Shown in pieces: positions 1-5,229 of a stretch of 5,229 nt of DNA (its first letter is position 1; each line of letters starts with the position of its first letter). The position numbers and the translations under genes are program-made. The notes under the pieces were generated by a model. That model had not been told where the DNA came from, did no database searches, and saw only the letters and a program-made list of their open reading frames with translations. The stretch is from Myroides sp. (GTDB lineage Bacteria; Bacteroidota; Bacteroidia; Flavobacteriales; Flavobacteriaceae), in contig JAHAYQ010000300.1 of the NCBI GenBank assembly GCA_018384465.1, positions 1 through 5,229 of the forward strand, written 5' to 3'.

Positions 1-923
1 CCATTGTCTGTGAAATTACCTGCATTACCCGTAAAAATATAGCCATTAAAAACATTAAATCCATACGTTAATGCATACCCATTGCCACTACCCACACTGA
101 ATAACTTGTTAGCTGTAGATGCTAATGAAGGATTTATCTTATAAACATCGGTTTCAGCAGTGAAATACAATGATTGCCCATCAACAGATAAATTTCTACC
201 GTTGGCAAGCTCTAAATAAGTTGTAGCTGAAACAGTAGTTCCATTTAAAGCATAAATAAAACTGTTTGTTTCATTATTGGTCATAACATATACCGTTTCT
301 CCACTTGCTGTAAGTCCGTTAATAGCAGCATTTAGTGTAACATCTACTGTATTAGTATCTTCGCTAACATCAATCAGCTCTACTAGCGTACCACCACTAT
401 AAAAATTGTTAGCTGCATATATATACTCATTATTAGCTACCAATTGTTCTGCAGGATAATTTAAGGCTACCGACTTTACGAATGCAAAGGTTTCGGCATT
501 GTAAACTAACACTTCGGCATTGTTCATTAAACTAACATACAATTTACCGTTTTTAACCACAGCAAAACGAGGGAAATTTAATTGTTCTGTGATGGTATAT
601 ACCGATTTAAATGTTTTTTTATTCACCACTTCTATGGTGTTAGAATTATTCACAACCACAAACACATATTTATCAGTTACAGCCATTGATTGTGCTACAT
701 CGCCCAAAACTTTACCGTTTGCCGATTTAAAAATGTTGTTTGTAAGCGCACTTAAATTACCGTTTATATGCGATACGGTAGCGTTGTTACTATTAAACTG
801 TCCTTCATTGGTAATAAAATATCCCTCTGTAAGATTTAATTCTTGTTCATCAATTAGATCGTCAGAATTACTACAGCTATACAAAGTAAAAGCAGCAACT
901 ATGGGCAATAAGATTTTTTTCAT
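1..923 (-). CDS. btuG: BtuG-like surface beta-propeller lipoprotein (YncE/DUF5074 type), C-terminus cut off by window edge
   Basis: Read on the minus strand from ATG at 923-921, the frame stays open to base 1, giving 307 residues without a stop. It starts with a lipoprotein signal (MKKILLPIVAAFTLYSC, cysteine 17), followed by an acidic stretch (SNSDDLIDEQE) that resembles the surface-export signal of Bacteroidota lipoproteins. The rest is a string of propeller-blade repeats, e.g. YVFVVVNNSNTIEVVNKKTF, LYVSLMNNAEVLVYNAETF, YVMTNNETNSFIYAL, with LGDVAQSM near residue 75, as in DUF5074/YncE-like proteins. The last visible residues (GYIFTGNAGNFTDNG) look like the final or next-to-last blade, so perhaps 40-60 residues are missing. 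In Bacteroides, BtuG is a seven-bladed propeller that binds B12 at the surface with extremely high affinity and sits on BtuB. Position four bases behind a riboswitch-controlled btuB supports that role here. Inference: same function; other DUF5074 proteins serve other receptors, so the ligand is not proven by sequence alone. Confidence 0.8.
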   Translation of the reverse strand, partial: MKKILLPIVAAFTLYSCSNSDDLIDEQELNLTEGYFITNEGQFNSNNATVSHINGNLSALTNNIFKSANGKVLGDVAQSMAVTDKYVFVVVNNSNTIEVVNKKTFKSVYTITEQLNFPRFAVVKNGKLYVSLMNNAEVLVYNAETFAFVKSVALNYPAEQLVANNEYIYAANNFYSGGTLVELIDVSEDTNTVDVTLNAAINGLTASGETVYVMTNNETNSFIYALNGTTVSATTYLELANGRNLSVDGQSLYFTAETDVYKINPSLASTANKLFSVGSGNGYALTYGFNVFNGYIFTGNAGNFTDN

Positions 924-927
924 GATA

Positions 928-2766
928 TTAAAACTTTTTAATGATTTGTAAATGATAATTTCTTCCTGGCATCAGTCGTTCGGGCATGCTACTGTACACA
1001 GTATTGGTCAAATTGTTAATTTTAAAATTGATATACAGCGGTTTGTTTTTAAAAGAACATTTTTGTTGTAAATCGATAGAAAGAATGCCATAGCTGTTTA
1101 AAGCCGATGCCTCGTTATTAGATTCGGTTGTATGTACTTTTCCGATGTACATAAATGAAGGACTGATACTAAAACGATTTAGCCTATACGACAATTGAAC
1201 ATTAAATTTATGTTGTGGCGTATAAGTAAGTTGTTTGTTAGTTTCTTGGTCTGTAGATTGGGTAAATGCGTAATTAGCATTCCAGCTTACTTGTTGATTA
1301 TGAAACTTTTTTTTACCATGCAAATACAGTTCTGTTCCGTAAACAGTAACTTTTCCTGCATTCTCTGCTTCCCAATAACCAGTACTTGTTGGTACCCAAC
1401 GTATCATATTATTTATAAAACTATAATATACTGATAAATTGATGTTTATAAGTTTTGATTTAAACTCTTGGTTTATGTCAAATTGATGACTTGTTTCTGG
1501 ATTTAATTGTAGATTTCCGCCGGGTTGCCAATACAGATCATTAAAAGTAGGGATGCGATAATTTTTAGAAACGTTCATTTTTAAATCATATGTATCGCTC
1601 ATATAATACCAGCCTGCAGAAAACAAAAGAGGGTCGCTATAATCTTTGGCTCTTTCATTTTTTAACCCTATTTCAAAACCTGTCTTGGGTGTTAAATGAT
1701 AATGTGCTAATGCGCCAAAGGAGAAAATTTGTTGGGTAGCAAAGGGCAAGTTGGAATGAATGCCTTTTCCTTTGGTATTCTGAAATTCTGCAAATGCAGA
1801 TACTCTTAAATCACTCGTCCATTGATAAAAACTTTCGTTTTTTACAATCCAAGAAGAAGTTTCGCCACCCGAAAAATTTTCAGTTGGTAATTGGTCAAAA
1901 TACTTATATTCTTCTTGAATGTTTGCTACGTAGAAACTGTTAAGAAATCGAGATGTTTTGTAATGCCATTTAACTAAGTTACGGTAAAAGTTATTTTGAT
2001 ATTTGGTTCGTACTTGATGTTCAGAAAGCAAAGAAAAATGTCGTTCATCATTATACGTCGCCGAATAGGCTTCTAAGGTATTTTTAGAATTAATACGGTA
2101 AGCTATTTCTGCACCAAAATGAGTATTATAGAAAGCCCCGTTGCTGTTTCTTCGTCCTTTACCAATCCATTCGTAATCGTTGTCGCTTTTATTCAATCCA
2201 AAATGAGCATTAACAGCTAACTGATCGGTACCGGCAGAAAATTTATAGTTAGTAGACATCGTCTTAAAACTTCCATAATGCAGTTGTACAGTATGTTCAC
2301 TATCTTTTTTAAATTGAAAATCATTATTTAAATGAATGGTTCCACCCATAGCACCACTTCCAAACAAAACGCTACCTCCGCCAGGTTTAACGATGATCTG
2401 ATCATAATTTTTAAAAGAAGTAGAATTAAAATCGGTTTGACCTAATAAAGCAGAATTAACTTTTATTCCATTCCATAATACTCCGGTTTGTTGAGCCGTA
2501 GTTCCTCTAAAACTAGGTGAACTGACCATGCCGTAACCATTTTCTTTAAAATAAATCGTGGTGTTTTTTTGTAAAAAATCAGTAAAAGATCCATTTGCGT
2601 TATCAATAAGCGAATCGCTTAAAACAAAATGATGCTGTGATTTAGATTGATTAGAGATTTTATTTTTTTCAATGATTAACTCATCGAGTTGCACCGAAAA
2701 TTGATCTTGGGCAACCGATTTGCATATAGAGAACAGTACTAATGAACAGATGATGGTTTTCTTCAT
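928..2766 (-). CDS. btuB: TonB-dependent outer-membrane cobalamin receptor (BtuB-like)
   Basis: Imports cobalamin across the outer membrane using TonB/ExbBD energy. The 612-residue product is close in length to E. coli BtuB (614). Start: the frame is open to an ATG at 2799, but the signal peptide begins at the ATG at 2766 (MKKTIICSLVLFSICKSVAQ) and the upstream 11 residues are polar and lie in the riboswitch expression platform, so 2766 is chosen. A TonB-box-like segment, LDELIIEKNK, is at about 27-36. The plug domain is about 45-150, with SFRG (85-88), the VLWNGIKVNS segment (96-105) and GGGSVLFGSGAMGGTIHL (128-145). The remainder is alternating barrel strands, ending in the aromatic Phe (LQIIKKF) used for barrel insertion. 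It lacks the N-terminal carboxypeptidase-like domain of SusC receptors. Substrate assignment rests mainly on the cobalamin riboswitch in its leader and the BtuG-like partner downstream, four bases after the stop. Confidence 0.93.
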   Translation of the reverse strand: MKKTIICSLVLFSICKSVAQDQFSVQLDELIIEKNKISNQSKSQHHFVLSDSLIDNANGSFTDFLQKNTTIYFKENGYGMVSSPSFRGTTAQQTGVLWNGIKVNSALLGQTDFNSTSFKNYDQIIVKPGGGSVLFGSGAMGGTIHLNNDFQFKKDSEHTVQLHYGSFKTMSTNYKFSAGTDQLAVNAHFGLNKSDNDYEWIGKGRRNSNGAFYNTHFGAEIAYRINSKNTLEAYSATYNDERHFSLLSEHQVRTKYQNNFYRNLVKWHYKTSRFLNSFYVANIQEEYKYFDQLPTENFSGGETSSWIVKNESFYQWTSDLRVSAFAEFQNTKGKGIHSNLPFATQQIFSFGALAHYHLTPKTGFEIGLKNERAKDYSDPLLFSAGWYYMSDTYDLKMNVSKNYRIPTFNDLYWQPGGNLQLNPETSHQFDINQEFKSKLININLSVYYSFINNMIRWVPTSTGYWEAENAGKVTVYGTELYLHGKKKFHNQQVSWNANYAFTQSTDQETNKQLTYTPQHKFNVQLSYRLNRFSISPSFMYIGKVHTTESNNEASALNSYGILSIDLQQKCSFKNKPLYINFKINNLTNTVYSSMPERLMPGRNYHLQIIKKF

Positions 2767-2783
2767 TTGTTTAACCTTTTTTC
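2767..2783 (-). promoter_or_regulatory. btuB ribosome-binding region inside the switching hairpin
   Basis: On the minus strand an A-rich AAAAAAGG lies eight bases before the btuB ATG (AAGG, then TTAAACAA, then ATG). This is good Shine-Dalgarno spacing and stronger than is common in Bacteroidota. The AAGG forms the 3' arm of the hairpin at 2774-2791, so it is hidden when that hairpin is stable. This also argues for the ATG at 2766 and against the one at 2799. Confidence 0.65.
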
Positions 2784-2791
2784 CCGAAGGT
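2774..2791 (-). promoter_or_regulatory. Expression-platform hairpin (P13-like) of the cobalamin riboswitch
   Basis: Minus-strand ACCTT (2791-2787) pairs with AAGGT (2778-2774) around an eight-base loop, CGGGAAAA. Bases CGGGAA of the loop (2786-2781) are the exact complement of TTCCCG (2920-2915) in the aptamer's L5 region, next to the conserved CCCGCAACTGTAA box. In class-I cobalamin riboswitches a loop-loop contact between L5 and L13 couples B12 binding to expression; this hairpin fits L13. Its 3' arm contains the AAGG ribosome-binding site and no T-run follows, so control of translation is inferred, not of termination. Confidence 0.7.
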
Positions 2792-2809
2792 GAAATCAAT
2801 TAATATTCA

Positions 2810-2986
2810 TTAGGCAGGTCTCCTGGCTTGCTTCTTGTTTTTGCCTTCCCAAATTAAAATTCAGTGGCGTAGTTAAAAACAAGAGTTTGTAAAAACAAAC
2901 AAAGCTTACAGTTGCGGGAACAGCATAGGAATTGATAAAAAAATCGCACCTATTTCCCTATTAATGCATCAAAAATTGCAACCTAA
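2810..2986 (-). promoter_or_regulatory. Cobalamin (B12) riboswitch aptamer, class-I type
   Basis: All conserved boxes are readable on the minus strand: AATAGGGAA (2962-2954), CCCGCAACTGTAAGC (2918-2904), GCCACTG (2868-2862), GGGAAGGC (2850-2843) and the B12 box GCCAGGAGACCTGCC (2827-2813). P1 closes with TTAGG (2986-2982) against CCTAA (2814-2810). Further helices visible: ATAGG (2953-2949) with CCTAT (2929-2925); a peripheral hairpin of two six-base arms around AAAA (2900-2885); and a nine-base P7-like helix, CTTGTTTTT (2883-2875) with AAAAACAAG (2842-2834), comparable in position to the outer helix of the E. coli btuB element. It binds adenosylcobalamin or a related corrinoid and is expected to repress btuB, and by polarity btuG, when B12 is plentiful. 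The size of the peripheral extensions suggests class I, but the preferred corrinoid form cannot be read from sequence. Confidence 0.97.
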
Positions 2987-2993
2987 AACAGTG

Positions 2994-3024
2994 CAAATGT
3001 AGTATAATAAATTGGTTGTGCAAA
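2994..3024 (-). promoter_or_regulatory. Bacteroidota-type promoter for the riboswitch-btuB-btuG transcript
   Basis: The -7 element TACATTTG (3001-2994) matches the Bacteroidota consensus TAnnTTTG exactly. A -33 element TTTG (3024-3021) lies 19 bases upstream, a normal spacing for the phylum's primary sigma factor. The start point would fall at about 2987-2991, immediately before the P1 helix of the riboswitch at 2986, so promoter and aptamer placement support each other. Confidence 0.75.
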
Positions 3025-3041
3025 TTAAAGTTTTTTGCCTT

Positions 3042-3074
3042 TTTGTTTTTTATGTTTAGAATACAGTACTTTTG
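3042..3074 (+). promoter_or_regulatory. Bacteroidota-type promoter for the btuF-btuC transcript
   Basis: TACTTTTG (3067-3074) fits TAnnTTTG, with TTTG (3042-3045) 21 bases upstream as a plausible -33 element in a T-rich stretch. The start point would be near 3078-3082, leaving a leader of about 10-15 bases that ends in a TAAAAC A-rich ribosome-binding region just before the ATG at 3092. That leader is too short for any riboswitch. The -33 elements of the two divergent promoters are only 17 bases apart. Confidence 0.6.
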
Positions 3075-3091
3075 TTGAAAATTCTAAAACT

Positions 3092-4219
3092 ATGCGCTCA
3101 TCTATTTTTATTGTAACATTGTTTCTTTTTACTGTTCTTGGTTGTAAGCAAAAAGCTACTACAAATTCGCCAAAAGTATCAAACAGTATTACCTATGCGT
3201 CGGGTTTAGAAATTCATGATTACAATGATTTTACCGTAATGAAGGTTACTAAACCCTGGCCTAATGCTACCAAAACCTATACCTACGTTTGCAGTAAAGA
3301 CAAAGCATTAGTACCTGATAGTTTAAAATTATATACGTTTATAAAAACACCTGTAACCAATGTGGTAGCTACTTCTACTACCCATATTCCCTCGTTAGTT
3401 GCATTAAATCAAACAGAAAAATTAATTGGATTTCCGAATTTAGATTATGTATCGTCAGAAATGATGAGAAGTAGAATTGATGCAGGAAAAGTTATGGAAT
3501 TATCTGATAATGAAAGTTTGAATTTTGAAAAAACGATTGATTTACAGCCCCAGATAATAATTGGTTTGAGTATGGATAGCGAAACCTCTAAATTCAATCA
3601 ATTTGAAAAAGCAGGCATACCAGTTGTGTATAATGCCGATTGGGTTGAAACATCGCCTTTAGGAAAAGCTGAATGGATAAAGTTTTTCGGCGTATTATTC
3701 GATCAGCAAGAACAAGCTAATGCCTATTTTGAAGAAGTAGTTTTTAATTATCACCAAGCCAAAGCCTTAGTAAGCGAAGTAACTTACAGACCTACCGTTT
3801 TAAGCGGTGCCATATTTCAAGATGTATGGTATGTTCCGCAAGGCGATAGTTGGATGGCACAGTTTATAAATGATGCGGGTGGCAGATATCTTTGGAGCGA
3901 TTCAAAAGGTACCGGCAGTTTGTCTTTATCGTTTGAAACCGTTTTTGAAAAAGCAATGAACGCTGATGTATGGATTGGTCCAGGAGCCTTTAATACGTTT
4001 GATCAAATGGTTGCAGCAAACAAACATTACGGTAAATTTCAATCATTTCAAAAGCGCAGCATTTACTCTTACTCTACCAAAAAAGGACCAACTGGCGGTT
4101 TGATATTTTATGAAGACGCATCAAACCGACCTGATTTAGTTCTTAAAGATTTAATATCTATTTTTCATCCAGAAATTTTAAAAAATTATCAGCCTACTTT
4201 TATCGAAACCTTAAAATAA
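3092..4219 (+). CDS. btuF: ABC-transporter substrate-binding lipoprotein (BtuF/FecB family, probable cobalamin carrier)
   Basis: A 375-residue periplasmic-binding protein of the class III (Peripla_BP_2) family that feeds a BtuCD-type importer. The ATG at 3092 is chosen because it opens a lipoprotein signal (MRSSIFIVTLFLFTVLGC, cysteine 18); the frame is open further upstream, but only from a TTG and through the promoter. The first lobe starts near residue 89 (TNVVATSTTHIPSLVALNQTEKLIG), contains LQPQIIIG (151-158) and AGIPVVYN (174-181), and is followed by the WIKFFGVLF helix with Glu194. The second lobe runs from about 234 (PTVLSGAIFQDVWYVPQGDS) through ADVWIGPG (291-298) to the C-terminus. 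It is over 100 residues longer than E. coli BtuF, mainly through a stretch at 20-88 with VTKPWPNA, typical of Bacteroidota homologues. Cobalamin specificity is inferred from the neighbouring riboswitch-btuB-btuG unit; heme or siderophore carriers share the fold. Confidence 0.82.
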   Translation: MRSSIFIVTLFLFTVLGCKQKATTNSPKVSNSITYASGLEIHDYNDFTVMKVTKPWPNATKTYTYVCSKDKALVPDSLKLYTFIKTPVTNVVATSTTHIPSLVALNQTEKLIGFPNLDYVSSEMMRSRIDAGKVMELSDNESLNFEKTIDLQPQIIIGLSMDSETSKFNQFEKAGIPVVYNADWVETSPLGKAEWIKFFGVLFDQQEQANAYFEEVVFNYHQAKALVSEVTYRPTVLSGAIFQDVWYVPQGDSWMAQFINDAGGRYLWSDSKGTGSLSLSFETVFEKAMNADVWIGPGAFNTFDQMVAANKHYGKFQSFQKRSIYSYSTKKGPTGGLIFYEDASNRPDLVLKDLISIFHPEILKNYQPTFIETLK

Positions 4220-5229
4220 TGTTTGCTAAATATTACAAATACCATCTGTTTTTTATTGTTTTACTCATTGCGGCTGCATTGTGCAACCTTGTTGTTGGTT
4301 CGGTAAAAATTCCTGTACAAGATGTAATAGCTATCTTGAGCAATAATTTTACGGGTAAAGTAAGTTGGGAATATATTATTATGGAATATCGTCTGCCTAA
4401 GTTAATAATAGCTTGTTTAGTAGGTATGTCATTATCGATTGCCGGAATGATGATGCAAACCTTGTTTCAAAATCCTATGGCAGAACCATATGTTTTAGGA
4501 GTAAGCTCGGGTGCCAGTTTGGGAGTAGCTTTGTGTATATTGGGAAAAAGTTTATTTGCACCCGCCATTCAGCAGTATTTTGCGAGTCCGTTTGCCATTG
4601 TTTTTTTTGCATTAGCAGGTAGTTTTTTAACTATGGTAATCATCTTAGGTGTGTCGCAACGTTTCCGCCAAATAGCTACCCTTTTAATTGTAGGTTTGAT
4701 GTTTAGTAGTTTTACAGCTGCTTTTGTAAACGTATTAGCTTATTTTTCTACAGCTGAAGAATTAAAAAGATTTACCTTTTGGAACTTAGGTAGTTTAGGA
4801 AATATTTCTTGGCAGCAAATTACATTCATTACTCCTTTATTACTAACCACACTCATAGGATCATTTTTATTGAATAAGCCTTTAAACGGATTACTGATGG
4901 GCGAAGGTTATGCAAAAAGTATGGGAATTAATACACAAAAAATTAAGTTCTTAGTTATTTTGGCAACTTGTTTATTAGTTGCGGTTTGTACTGCTTTTGT
5001 AGGTCCTATTGCTTTTTTGGGGTTGGCTGTACCTCACATTACCCGTATGGTATATAAAACCACCAACCATTTTCAACTTTTTATTGGTAATTTGATCTTG
5101 GGTGCTTTACTATTGATATTGTGCGATATTATTTGTCAGTTACCCGGTGAACAATTTATTTTACCCATCAATGCAGTGACCTCTATTTTAGGAGCACCTT
5201 TGGTTATTTATTTGATTTTGAGGGATAAA
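4219..5229 (+). CDS. btuC: FecCD/BtuC-type ABC importer permease, last residues beyond window edge
   Basis: The ATG at 4219 overlaps the btuF stop by one base (TAATG), which suggests translational coupling. The frame stays open to the final base, giving 337 residues without a stop. Since family members are about 330-350 residues and the end (LVIYLILRDK) resembles their usual C-terminus, only a few residues are likely missing. It is very hydrophobic throughout, fitting about ten membrane helices. Family motifs include YRLPK (57-61), whose Arg corresponds to the BtuC arginine that salt-bridges BtuF; GMMMQTLFQNPMAEPYVLGVSSGASLG (76-102); GEGYAKSMGIN (228-238) in the cytoplasmic loop that couples to the ATPase; and GPIAFLGLAVPHITR (262-276). 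It forms the inner-membrane channel, probably as a dimer with a BtuD ATPase encoded downstream. Transport of cobalamin rather than iron chelates is inferred from context. Confidence 0.9.
   Translation, partial: MFAKYYKYHLFFIVLLIAAALCNLVVGSVKIPVQDVIAILSNNFTGKVSWEYIIMEYRLPKLIIACLVGMSLSIAGMMMQTLFQNPMAEPYVLGVSSGASLGVALCILGKSLFAPAIQQYFASPFAIVFFALAGSFLTMVIILGVSQRFRQIATLLIVGLMFSSFTAAFVNVLAYFSTAEELKRFTFWNLGSLGNISWQQITFITPLLLTTLIGSFLLNKPLNGLLMGEGYAKSMGINTQKIKFLVILATCLLVAVCTAFVGPIAFLGLAVPHITRMVYKTTNHFQLFIGNLILGALLLILCDIICQLPGEQFILPINAVTSILGAPLVIYLILRDK

Noticed and set aside
520..951. Plus-strand open frame of 143 codons
   Set aside because: It lies antisense to the lipoprotein gene, shows no signal, domain or ribosome-binding site, and has a composition (many Phe, Leu, Thr, Cys) typical of a reverse-strand shadow. 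The minus-strand reading gives a clear lipoprotein signal and propeller repeats.
1195..1434. Plus-strand open frame of 79 codons
   Set aside because: It is entirely antisense to the btuB barrel-coding region, with no recognisable features.
928..2766. SusC-type glycan receptor with SusD-like partner
   Set aside because: There is no N-terminal carboxypeptidase-like domain, the length of 612 residues fits BtuB and not the roughly 1000 of SusC, and the downstream lipoprotein is a beta-propeller, not a helical SusD.
2767..2799. Upstream ATG at 2799 as the btuB start
   Set aside because: It would add the polar MISPSGKKVKQ ahead of a clear signal peptide and would place the start in the hairpin region, leaving the AAGG before 2766 unused.
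2767..2809. Intrinsic terminator as the riboswitch output
   Set aside because: The only hairpin after the aptamer is short and A/U-rich and is followed on the minus strand by TTAAACAA and the btuB ATG, not a T-run. Translational control fits better.
2834..2883. The nine-base inverted repeat as a mobile-element end or a terminator
   Set aside because: It sits between conserved aptamer boxes at the place of the peripheral P7 helix of the cobalamin riboswitch, which explains it fully.
3035..3091. Upstream TTG at 3035 as the btuF start
   Set aside because: It would put 19 residues before the lipoprotein signal and translate through the likely promoter; the ATG at 3092 starts the signal peptide directly.
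4413..4622. Plus-strand open frame of 69 codons
   Set aside because: It is out of register within the permease gene, whose own frame gives FecCD motifs throughout; its Cys- and Ser-rich translation resembles no known protein.

Overview
The window carries a cobalamin (vitamin B12) uptake locus of a Bacteroidota bacterium, most likely a flavobacterium. The evidence is low-GC, A/T-rich codon use, promoter elements of the Bacteroidota type (TTTG ... TAnnTTTG), a surface-type lipoprotein with an acidic stretch after its cysteine, and protein families typical of that phylum. I cannot name the genus.

Layout. Two gene pairs diverge from a 325-base control region (2767-3091). Leftwards (minus strand) run a B12-type TonB-dependent outer-membrane receptor (btuB-like, 928-2766) and, four bases after its stop, a beta-propeller surface lipoprotein (btuG-like, 923 to beyond the left edge). 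Rightwards (plus strand) run an ABC-transporter substrate-binding lipoprotein (btuF-like, 3092-4219) and an overlapping FecCD/BtuC-type permease (4219 to the right edge, probably only a few residues short). The permease has no stop codon in the window, so a search for closed reading frames would miss it. The matching ATPase (btuD) would be expected just beyond the right edge.

Control region. The minus-strand leader is a canonical cobalamin riboswitch (2810-2986) with all conserved boxes. It is followed by a short hairpin (2774-2791) whose loop is perfectly complementary over six bases to the L5-region sequence of the aptamer, and whose 3' arm holds the AAGG ribosome-binding site of btuB. This points to B12-dependent blocking of translation through the L5-L13 kissing loop. 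A good promoter lies directly upstream. A second, divergent promoter serves btuF with a leader of only about a dozen bases, so the inner-membrane half of the pathway is not under this riboswitch.

How the parts fit: BtuG captures corrinoid at the cell surface and hands it to BtuB, which imports it with TonB energy. The BtuF-like lipoprotein carries it across the periplasm to the BtuC(D) transporter. The system is of a known type. The points of interest are the clearly readable riboswitch switching element, the unequal regulation of the two operons, and the N-terminal extension of the binding protein. I found no mobile element, CRISPR, RNA gene other than the riboswitch, or unknown system.
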